Shown here: positions 1 through 5,309 of the stretch, one piece after another | Numbering within the stretch: position 1 is the first letter of the stretch | Layout of the letters: each line of letters starts with the position of its first letter | Source of the DNA: Porphyromonas sp. | Lineage (GTDB): Bacteria; Bacteroidota; Bacteroidia; Bacteroidales; Porphyromonadaceae | Assembly: GCA_029983495.1 (NCBI GenBank) | Contig: JASBZJ010000137.1 | Location: 1 to 5,309, forward strand | DNA: 5,309 nucleotides | Direction of reading: 5' to 3' | Notes under the pieces: model-generated | Databases searched by the model: none | Seen by the model: the letters and a program-made list of their open reading frames with translations, nothing else | What the model was told of the DNA's origin: nothing | Program-made: the position numbers and the translations under genes

Positions 1-101
1 TGCAATAATGCAGTAAGCAAAGTTTTCTTGTATGCTTTTTGCAACGTTTGTAGTGATTACTGTTTACACCGTAATGCGTTTAATTCCTTTTCATCTAATC
101 A

Positions 102-132
102 CAAAAGTAAAGTAATAATACGACTTTAACAA
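102..132 (-). promoter_or_regulatory. Putative leftward Bacteroidota promoter
   Basis: Read on the minus strand, 109-102 is TACTTTTG, an exact match to the Bacteroidota -7 element TAnnTTTG. A TTG lies at 132-130, 20 bases upstream, as expected for the -33 element (consensus TTTG; here CTTG). Transcription would start near 95 and leave the window at position 1, so the leader would be at least 90 bases long. The match is seen in the sequence; promoter activity is inferred. Confidence 0.5.
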
Positions 133-423
133 GGTTACAACAGCTTACAGTAAAGTAATGGGATGATTTTTTGTTATTAAACTTCGTATCAAGATGCTTA
201 TCTGTATAAATAAATTATATTACTATGTAAATAGTGGTGCATTAAATGATGTGTGGAAATAAAAATATTACAATATGGAAAAACTACAATGCGTACTATG
301 CTTAAGGTGTACTTGGGAGCTTGTTTTTTTACTTGCGAGTGACAATTCAGGGGGGGAGTTGACTTGTATGCCCGCCTAAAGAAATAAATGTGTTCGGAGT
401 GTGTAGGAATGAACCTCGAGTGT

Positions 424-482
424 CCGCCCATTGATAATATTATCTAGCCCAAACAGTCATAAACATTGTTTCGCAATGGCGG
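424..482. repeat. GC-rich imperfect inverted repeat (hairpin)
   Basis: CCGCCCATTG (424-433) pairs with CAATGGCGG (474-482), giving nine base pairs with one bulged C, around a 40-base interior. Inside it, AAACA (451-455) can pair with TGTTT (467-471), and 433-444 is a perfect 12-base palindrome. The GC-rich arms stand out from the AT-rich surroundings. Further GC-rich patches lie at 370-376 (GCCCGCC) and at 483-486, just beyond the right arm. No T-run follows on either strand, so it is not a standard intrinsic terminator. It could be an RNA structure, a protein-binding site or a degraded repeat. Pairing is seen; function is unknown. Confidence 0.45.
433..444. repeat. Perfect 12-base palindrome
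   Basis: GATAATATTATC equals its own reverse complement. It lies about 150 bases upstream of the transporter promoter, within the interior of the larger hairpin. It could be a dimeric repressor site, but about one 12-base palindrome is expected by chance in a window of this size, so the evidence is weak. Confidence 0.25.
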
Positions 483-593
483 GCGGAAACATGGCTAAGT
501 GAAGTAGTTTTCATTCATAAAAATGACACTGTAATAAGGTTATAACGGATCTTGCTTTTGTTCGAAATAGCAATGTATAGCTAATAAAGTGGC

Positions 594-601
594 TATCTTT
601 G
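594..601 (+). promoter_or_regulatory. -7 element of the SulP gene promoter
   Basis: TATCTTTG is an exact match to the Bacteroidota -7 element TAnnTTTG, and the following GC is common in such promoters. The expected -33 region (about 568-577) has no clear TTTG or TTG, so the upstream half is weak and the promoter may need an activator or be moderate in strength. Transcription would start near 607, leaving a leader of about 65 bases before the ATG at 672. No Shine-Dalgarno sequence is present, which is normal in this phylum. Confidence 0.55.
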
Positions 602-671
602 CAGTGCGAGAGAATCTTGCCACTAAAAGGCTCATACCTTGTTTTAATCATAATAATAATTACTTCGACTT

Positions 672-2405
672 ATGAAAGAGCACCCTAATCGTATGCCCTT
701 CAAACCACAGTTCTTTAACGAGCTACGAGGTTACAACAAACAAACCTTTTTAAAGGATCTTACCGCTGGCGTAATTGTTGGAATTGTAGCACTGCCCCTA
801 GCCATAGCTTTTGGTATAGCAAGTGGGGTATCGCCTACTGAAGGCTTAATTACCGCTATTATAGGTGGGCTTTTAGTTTCGCTTTTAGGGGGGAGTAAAG
901 TTCAAATTGGCGGTCCTACGGGTGCTTTTATTGTTATTGTTTATGGAATTATACAACAACATGGCATTGATGGGCTTGTGCTAGCCACTATTATGGCGGG
1001 TATAATACTTGTTTTATTAGGTGTGCTTAGGCTAGGTACTATTATAAACTTTGTACCTTACCCAATAATAGTGGGGTTTACTGCTGGTATTGCTGTAACC
1101 ATTTTTACTACACAAATAAAGGATTTGCTAGGGTTGCAAATTGCTAATGTACCTGGCGATTTTTTAGGGAAGTGGCAATGTTATGCAACCAATATACATA
1201 GCATTGATTGGCTTTCGCTATTGTTCGCTTTGAGCACCATAGCTATAATTATTGTAGTTCCCCGAATAAATAAAAAGTTGCCAGCCTCGCTTATAGCTTT
1301 AATTGTACTTACTCTGGCTAGTTTTATAATGGAAAAAATGGGGTTAAACCGACCTATTAACATTGGCGACAACTTTGCCATTGGCGATGTTAAGCTATCG
1401 TTTGTAGTGCCAGCTTTTAGTATCGAGCGGATTCAAACCCTTATTCCTTCGGCTCTTATTATTGCTATGCTAGGTGCTATTGAAAGTTTACTTTCGGCAT
1501 CGGTGGCGGATGGCGTAATTGGAGCAAAGCATAATTCGAATACCGAGCTTATTGGGCAAGGTATTGCCAATATTGTAGTTCCTTTTTTTGGGGGGATACC
1601 TGTAACGGGGGCAATAGCTCGAACTATGACCAACATAAACAATGGGGGCAAAACCCCCGTAGCGGGTATAGTTCATGCAATTGTTCTCTTGTTTATTCTT
1701 CTGTTCCTTTCTCCTCTTACAGCACATATTCCCATGGCAACCCTTGCTGGAGTACTTGTAATTGTGTCGTATAACATGAGTGGATGGCGTTCGTTTATTT
1801 CGCTTTTTAAAGGACCCAAGGGCGATAGTATTGTACTAGTGGTTACTTTTCTTTTAACCGTTTTGTTGGATCTTACCGTAGCCATTGGTATTGGTATGGT
1901 GCTGGCGATTCTTATTTTACTAAAACGTGTACTTGATGCTTCCAAAATCACACTCATCGATGAAAAACATCAGCATATCGATACCCTTAAGGAACCCGAC
2001 CTTAATTTACCTAAGGGGGTAGAAGTGTACGAAATTAATGGTCCCTTTTTTTTCGGAATTGCTAACCGTTTTGAGGATATTATGAGCAACCGACACCAGC
2101 ATTTGAGAGCACGTATTGTACGAATGCGACGCGTACCGTTTATTGATACAACCGCTATACATAACCTTAAAACTATGATTCGTCTCCATAAACGCGAAAA
2201 CACCCAAATTATTCTCAGTGGGGTACAACCTAGTGTTTTGGAAGTACTGGAACAAACGGGCGTTGTACAATTATTGGGGAGGGAAAATATAACCTCGAAT
2301 ATTGGTGATGCTCGTAAACGTACGTTGCAATTCCTTCGGAGTAATTTCCCCGAAGAATATCCCGAGCTTGTTCTTCCGAACAAAGCTACCATAGCACCTC
2401 AATAG
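672..2405 (+). CDS. SulP/SLC26 family anion transporter with STAS domain
   Basis: Inner-membrane secondary transporter of the SulP (SLC26) family, which moves anions such as sulfate, bicarbonate or dicarboxylates. The product has 577 aa, the usual family length. Residues 25-425 form the membrane domain. They contain the TM1 signature (DLTAGVIVGIVALPLAIAFG, 29-48), a GGSKVQIGGPTGA segment at 73-85, and the conserved TM8 block with Glu271 (ESLL), the DGVIGAKHN motif at 280-288 and GQGIAN at 295-300, then FFGGIPVTGAIAR at 305-317. The KHN/GQG block resembles E. coli DauA (YchM), a succinate transporter, more than cyanobacterial BicA as I recall them; the substrate cannot be settled by eye. Residues 449-545 are a cytoplasmic STAS domain with IDTTAIHNL at 491-499. 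The ATG at 672 fits the promoter at 594; an alternative in-frame ATG lies at codon 8. The reading frame is intact. The next gene follows after 82 bases. Confidence 0.95.
   Translation: MKEHPNRMPFKPQFFNELRGYNKQTFLKDLTAGVIVGIVALPLAIAFGIASGVSPTEGLITAIIGGLLVSLLGGSKVQIGGPTGAFIVIVYGIIQQHGIDGLVLATIMAGIILVLLGVLRLGTIINFVPYPIIVGFTAGIAVTIFTTQIKDLLGLQIANVPGDFLGKWQCYATNIHSIDWLSLLFALSTIAIIIVVPRINKKLPASLIALIVLTLASFIMEKMGLNRPINIGDNFAIGDVKLSFVVPAFSIERIQTLIPSALIIAMLGAIESLLSASVADGVIGAKHNSNTELIGQGIANIVVPFFGGIPVTGAIARTMTNINNGGKTPVAGIVHAIVLLFILLFLSPLTAHIPMATLAGVLVIVSYNMSGWRSFISLFKGPKGDSIVLVVTFLLTVLLDLTVAIGIGMVLAILILLKRVLDASKITLIDEKHQHIDTLKEPDLNLPKGVEVYEINGPFFFGIANRFEDIMSNRHQHLRARIVRMRRVPFIDTTAIHNLKTMIRLHKRENTQIILSGVQPSVLEVLEQTGVVQLLGRENITSNIGDARKRTLQFLRSNFPEEYPELVLPNKATIAPQ
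1642..1660. repeat. Strong GC hairpin inside the transporter gene
   Basis: GGGGG (1644-1648) and CCCCC (1654-1658) flank the five-base loop CAAAA. The stem can extend by T1643-G1659 and A1642-T1660. It encodes the Gly-Gly-Lys-Thr-Pro stretch (325-329) in the loop after TM8/9. There is no T-run downstream, so it is not a terminator; it may only slow the polymerase or ribosome, or be incidental to codon choice. Confidence 0.4.
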
Positions 2406-2487
2406 ATGTAGCCCTTAACACTTATATCTACAAAATGAACAGTTGCCAAAAAATCAAAGTAACGTTAGCAGAAACACTTAGTTAGTT
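2406..2487 (+). other. Intergenic gap with possible 16-codon upstream ORF
   Basis: The 82 bases between the two plus-strand genes contain no TAnnTTTG element and no hairpin with a T-run, which favours co-transcription. A weak 5-bp inverted repeat (TGTAG/CTACA, about 2407-2432) follows the transporter stop. An ATG at 2435, preceded by AAAA, opens a 16-codon frame that ends with TAG at 2483-2485, two bases before the ATG of the next gene and in a different frame. Such an arrangement could couple translation, but an ORF this short can easily arise by chance. Confidence 0.3.
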
Positions 2488-4467
2488 ATGGGAGCTATTA
2501 AACGTAACCTTGTTGCTCTTGTTGTTAGCTTGCTGTTTTATGCAGGTAGCAATGCGCAAATGGTAATTAATTTTGCCGATTCTACTACACTAAACAATAC
2601 ATATTGGCAAGGTACTATTGATAAGTTTAAACTTTCGTCGAAGGGACTAATGCTTAACGATACCTCGCCTAAGGCTACTTACAACCAAGCAACATTAAGT
2701 TTGTTCTACCCTAACAGCAAAACTCTATCGTGGGAAGGGCAAGTCCATTTCACTTTTTCGCCCTCGCAACAAAACGGTTTTGAACATTTATTGTACCCTA
2801 TTGGCTCAACAAAAAGCAGTAAAGGGGAAGTATATACTACTTATATTGCATTAACCGTTCGAGGTGAACGGAAAACACAGCTTGAACGAGTAGATGTATA
2901 TTATAATAAAGCTAACGGCAAGTATAGCCTATATAACCGCAAAACTCTAATACAAAACGTTACACATACCAGTTATGGAAAAGCAAACAATAAGCTTTGT
3001 TATTACGTTTCGTTCGACCAAGAAAAACGCACTTGGAATTTATATGCCGATGACTATAACCCATATACGCAACGAGGCTTAACTTTAATTGGTAGCTACA
3101 CCGATGACTACGAATACAGCTATACCGATTCGCAAAAACTTAGGAGTAGCTTTATTATCACTTACAGTAAAAAGAACGCCCAAAACTTTACCCTTGAAAA
3201 ACTTATACTACGAACTGAGGGTACCGAGCCTGATCCAAATGCGGTAACAATGCCATCAATAATCGATAGTATTAACTACCAGGGCAAAGCCATACAATTA
3301 TATTGTAGTACGCAACCCAACATTAGTAACGCTACGTTTAAACTTGTTCCTACGCAACCCATAAAAACAGTTTATTGTAACAGTAAGGTAATAAACATTG
3401 TATTCGAAAATGCTTTACCCAAAGGCGAATATGAATTATGGGTATCGAAAATAGAATATCCTAGTGGTGAGTATAGCCCTGATGAACGCGTTGTATTTAG
3501 CCTTACCGATGATGAGGACGAAACACCCCATAATACACAGCAGAAAATACCTTTGATTAGCGAAATTATGCCTTACCCCGTTGTAGACGGTGCCGAATAC
3601 ATCGAACTGTACAACGTAAGCGACAGCCCAATTGATTTGAAGGATTTTGGTATAATGCTCCGCACAGAGGGTAGGCTTGGTAAAACTATACCCATAACAA
3701 CTGAAAGCTTTTTGCTCGATGCTAAAAGCTTTGCTGTACTAACTCCGTGGAGCGAAGTATTATGTGAACAGTTTGATTCGCTTAAAGAGGGCGTGGTTAT
3801 TGAAGTTCCAAACTTCCCTTCGATGCCAAACAACGAAGGGCAACTATGTATTGTTGAACTAAGCACAAAGCGTACGGTTGAAAAGTATGCTTACAGCTAT
3901 AAGTACTTCTTTGATAATAAAGTCGTAAGGGGCTACTCCCTCGAACGAATAAACTATTTGCAAGCAGCCAACGAAAAAGATAATTGGCAACGTAGCTCAA
4001 CCAAAGTAATAAATAAATTCGGTAGTACTTCGTACGGAACACCTGGTGTTGCCAATAGCGTTGGTTTGGATAAGGACGATAGTAATGCTAAAGCCACAAG
4101 TGGCACTAAGCGGTTACAACTTTCGGATATTGCTCGAAAAATAATTGCCGCACAATCCAACAAAGGGAGCAAAGCACGAGTAACCTTTTTTGATATGATG
4201 GGAAAAAGGATAGCAACTTGGCATAACCAGCAGGCTGTTTCGTGGGCAAAAATATACACCGAGTCGATAACAGAACAACAATCTGCGGATATAGATACTG
4301 ATTTGAATGCAACAAATGTTACACAAGCGCATGTAGCGAAAATATTCCCCTCTGAAAGTTTCTTTTTAGCCCAGCCAATAACCCAAATGGTAATGCTACT
4401 CGAATTACGTAAAAAGGCTGGTGAAAAACCTCGTAACTATGTTACTGTGTTAGGAATAGCACGTTAA
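2488..4467 (+). CDS. Secreted lamin tail domain (LTD) protein
   Basis: Exported protein of 659 aa and unknown specific role. Residues 1-23 are a Sec signal peptide: Lys5/Arg6, a hydrophobic core at 8-19 and cleavage after SNA, before Gln24. There is no lipobox cysteine. Residues 25-242 are a beta-rich region beginning INFADSTTLNNTYWQGTIDKF, like the N-terminal region of many Bacteroidota LTD proteins. Residues 255-340 look Ig-like. Residues 355-523 match a lamin tail domain: LISEIMPYP, then AEYIELYNVSDSPIDLKDFGI (369-389), and the closing SLERI (484-488), NW (499-500), YGTPGVANS (516-524). Residues 540-659 resemble a diverged FlgD-like/sorting-type end (ARVTFFDMMGKRIATW, 563-578; final VTVLGIAR), but the usual FSPDGDG-type motif is missing. 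LTD modules occur in extracellular nucleases and surface proteins; no nuclease domain is seen here. The ATG at 2488 is chosen because it gives the complete signal peptide. It may be co-transcribed with the transporter upstream. Confidence 0.85.
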   Translation: MGAIKRNLVALVVSLLFYAGSNAQMVINFADSTTLNNTYWQGTIDKFKLSSKGLMLNDTSPKATYNQATLSLFYPNSKTLSWEGQVHFTFSPSQQNGFEHLLYPIGSTKSSKGEVYTTYIALTVRGERKTQLERVDVYYNKANGKYSLYNRKTLIQNVTHTSYGKANNKLCYYVSFDQEKRTWNLYADDYNPYTQRGLTLIGSYTDDYEYSYTDSQKLRSSFIITYSKKNAQNFTLEKLILRTEGTEPDPNAVTMPSIIDSINYQGKAIQLYCSTQPNISNATFKLVPTQPIKTVYCNSKVINIVFENALPKGEYELWVSKIEYPSGEYSPDERVVFSLTDDEDETPHNTQQKIPLISEIMPYPVVDGAEYIELYNVSDSPIDLKDFGIMLRTEGRLGKTIPITTESFLLDAKSFAVLTPWSEVLCEQFDSLKEGVVIEVPNFPSMPNNEGQLCIVELSTKRTVEKYAYSYKYFFDNKVVRGYSLERINYLQAANEKDNWQRSSTKVINKFGSTSYGTPGVANSVGLDKDDSNAKATSGTKRLQLSDIARKIIAAQSNKGSKARVTFFDMMGKRIATWHNQQAVSWAKIYTESITEQQSADIDTDLNATNVTQAHVAKIFPSESFFLAQPITQMVMLLELRKKAGEKPRNYVTVLGIAR

Positions 4468-4486
4468 ATATGCATACGCTTCGAAA

Positions 4487-4523
4487 GAGCCTTCCTAAAG
4501 AAACTGTTATTTTAGGAAGACTC
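4487..4523. repeat. 13-bp hairpin downstream of the LTD gene
   Basis: GAGCCTTCCTAAA (4487-4499) pairs with TTTAGGAAGACTC (4511-4523), with a single C-A mismatch and an 11-base loop. It starts 20 bases after the LTD-gene stop. On the plus strand it is followed by GGAAATAATAAAAA rather than a T-run, so it is an atypical terminator or 3'-end stabiliser for that transcript. On the minus strand it is followed only by TTTC. It may act as a backup to the neighbouring minus-strand terminator. Confidence 0.5.
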
Positions 4524-4525
4524 GG

Positions 4526-4563
4526 AAATAATAAAAAGGCTCCCACATTGTTGCGAGAGCCTT
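4526..4563 (-). terminator. Intrinsic terminator of the convergent minus-strand gene
   Basis: On the minus strand AAGGCTCTC pairs with GGGAGCCTT (nine pairs including one G-T), with a ten-base loop. It is followed directly by TTTTTATTATTT, a good rho-independent terminator tail. It lies about 90 bases beyond the stop of the minus-strand gene. The plus strand has no T-run after this hairpin, so it is one-directional. Confidence 0.75.
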
Positions 4564-4565
4564 GG

Positions 4566-4641
4566 CGTGCAAAATAGTTATTAACCTACTTCATCAATAC
4601 TTTGTAAAAGCGGAACAGCTTATAAAAGAATTCATTGCACG
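4566..4641 (-). repeat. Palindromic 3' UTR of the minus-strand gene
   Basis: CGTGCAA (4566-4572) and TTGCACG (4635-4641) are perfect inverted repeats flanking 62 bases. Inside, 4600-4611 and 4618-4628 form an imperfect hairpin (AAGC/GCTT core, loop GGAACA, then further pairs with one mismatch and one bulge). GTTATTAAC at 4577-4585 is a further near-palindrome. The whole lies between the gene stop at 4654 and its terminator, so it would be transcribed as 3' UTR. No known RNA family is recognised. Confidence 0.35.
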
Positions 4642-4653
4642 TATTTATGGTTA

Positions 4654-5309
4654 TTATTCTTCCTCGAATAACCAAATAGGGAATCCCACACTCGCCATTA
4701 CACCACGATCCCGGTTTGCAAATTGTAGGGCATTACTGTACCAATAATCTTTCGTTACCAAAGCAACACCCGAGTAAACTTCATCGGTTTTCTTCAATGC
4801 GGTTGTTGCAATGGGGGCTTCTTTGTTTGGGTTTTCGTGGTAATTCTCTGTACCTTTTGTATAATTTCTATCGATACTACCCGTAGCATATAACTTACGT
4901 ACGGCATCCTCGCGGTTATTGCTTTGCCAAAACTCCTCGTTGGCAATATCATCTACCGTTCCGTTCCAGTTTGCCCCCAGGTATCGTGTGGTAATGGTAA
5001 AGTACGAAGTAACTTCAGTAGCATTGGGATCGGCTTTCTTAAAGTCGCCTACCCAAGCATAACGGTATGCCGTTGTAAGAATGTCGTTAAGGTTTTTATC
5101 GCCATTTTTGAAGCGAATGGCATAAGTTGCATTTTGTGTACGTACAGTTTTATAGTCGCTACGGAATCGTGCAATATAGCTTTGTCCGTTAGCCGCAGCC
5201 CCCGACCAGCTAGGCATAACTACCCATTCGCCTACGTTGTTGCGGTCCTTTACATCTTCGGCAGTACCTACCAATCGCCCACTGCTATAATAGAATGGAA
5301 TTAATGCAT
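4654..5309 (-). CDS. Hypothetical protein, C-terminal part (5' end outside window)
   Basis: About 218 codons of an open frame that continues past the right edge, so the true start is not visible. A TTG at 5274 is in frame, but the frame stays open upstream of it (ALIPFYYSSGR precedes it), so it is probably an internal leucine. I do not firmly recognise the family. The visible part lacks membrane segments and cysteines and is rich in Asn, Tyr, Trp and Thr, as in Bacteroidota surface proteins. Notable segments are ATYAIRFKNGDK, AYRYAWVGDF, SYFTITTRYLGANWNGTVDDIANEEFW, and the ending DYWYSNALQF...GVMASVGFPIWLFEEE. The YW-S...GFP ending is reminiscent of C-terminal modules of Bacteroides fimbrillin-like or FISUMP-like surface proteins; this is a tentative impression from memory. 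Two TAA codons in tandem (4656-4651) end the frame, and a strong terminator follows about 90 bases later. It is convergent with the LTD gene. Confidence 0.75.
   Translation of the reverse strand, partial: ALIPFYYSSGRLVGTAEDVKDRNNVGEWVVMPSWSGAAANGQSYIARFRSDYKTVRTQNATYAIRFKNGDKNLNDILTTAYRYAWVGDFKKADPNATEVTSYFTITTRYLGANWNGTVDDIANEEFWQSNNREDAVRKLYATGSIDRNYTKGTENYHENPNKEAPIATTALKKTDEVYSGVALVTKDYWYSNALQFANRDRGVMASVGFPIWLFEEE

Larger units (their letters stand above)
1..671. other. Intergenic region, no convincing gene
   Basis: This 671-base stretch is AT-rich and broken by stops in all frames. The longest open frame, 198-431 on the minus strand, has random-looking composition and no recognisable domain, so I do not call it a gene. 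The region holds a leftward Bacteroidota-type promoter near 102-132, a G7 run at 350-356, a GC-rich imperfect inverted repeat at 424-482 and the promoter of the transporter gene at 594-601. The leftward promoter suggests that the gene to the left diverges from the transporter, with its start codon outside the window: the only minus-strand ATG downstream of it, at 92-94, meets a stop after four codons. Confidence 0.7.

Noticed and set aside
303..329. T7 run at 323-329 as a plus-strand terminator
   Set aside because: The sequence before it forms no stable stem, only scattered three-base pairings.
198..431. 77-codon minus-strand open frame in the left intergenic region
   Set aside because: Composition looks random, no domain or signal is seen, and no -7 element precedes it. 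The start overlaps the GC-rich hairpin.
1583..1595. T7-G6 tract (and T8 at 2046-2053) as phase-variation sites in the transporter gene
   Set aside because: The tracts encode ordinary conserved residues of the family, such as the FFGG motif, the frame is intact, and the runs are too short to suggest a switch without population data.
1970..2392. 140-codon open frame antisense to the STAS domain
   Set aside because: It is the complement of a well-supported coding region and its translation shows no family features.
3954..4332. Several antisense open frames under the end of the LTD gene
   Set aside because: They overlap one another in different frames and mirror the real gene; none has a plausible domain or promoter.
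4566..4641. Possible integron attC site after the minus-strand gene
   Set aside because: The palindrome lacks the required GTTRRRY/RYYYAAC core sites at its ends, and no integrase or cassette array is present.
4562..4747. 61-codon plus-strand open frame across the convergent region
   Set aside because: It overlaps the terminator, the 3' UTR and the end of the minus-strand gene, and has no recognisable features.
4924..5304. 126-codon plus-strand open frame
   Set aside because: It lies antisense to the minus-strand gene, whose protein has coherent composition and a matching terminator.

Overview
The window looks like Bacteroidota (Bacteroidales-like) chromosome. The base composition is moderately AT-rich. 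No gene start has a Shine-Dalgarno sequence. At least two sites match the Bacteroidota promoter element TAnnTTTG. The encoded proteins (a SulP transporter and a secreted lamin-tail-domain protein with a FlgD-like end) are typical of that phylum. Species cannot be named from the sequence.

Layout: positions 1-671 hold no convincing gene. This stretch carries a likely leftward promoter (102-132) for a gene beyond the left edge, a GC-rich imperfect hairpin (424-482) in otherwise AT-rich DNA, and a strong rightward -7 element (594-601) about 70 bases before the first gene. Positions 672-2405 (+) encode a complete 577-aa SulP/SLC26 anion transporter with a C-terminal STAS domain, closest by eye to the DauA/YchM type. 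After an 82-base gap with no visible promoter or strong terminator, positions 2488-4467 (+) encode a complete 659-aa Sec-exported protein. It has an N-terminal beta-rich region, an Ig-like linker, a lamin tail domain and a diverged FlgD-like C-terminus. The two genes may share a transcript, but no functional link is evident.

Positions 4468-4653 separate this pair from a convergent gene. They hold two hairpins and a structured 3' UTR; one hairpin is a good intrinsic terminator for the minus strand. Positions 4654-5309 (-) are the C-terminal part of a gene running off the right edge. Its product is an unrecognised, probably surface-exposed protein.

I see no CRISPR array, tRNA, rRNA, insertion sequence or defence system. 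The most unusual points are the GC-rich palindromic element upstream of the transporter, the eroded C-terminal module of the lamin-tail protein, and the palindromic region between the convergent genes. None amounts to clear evidence of a new system.
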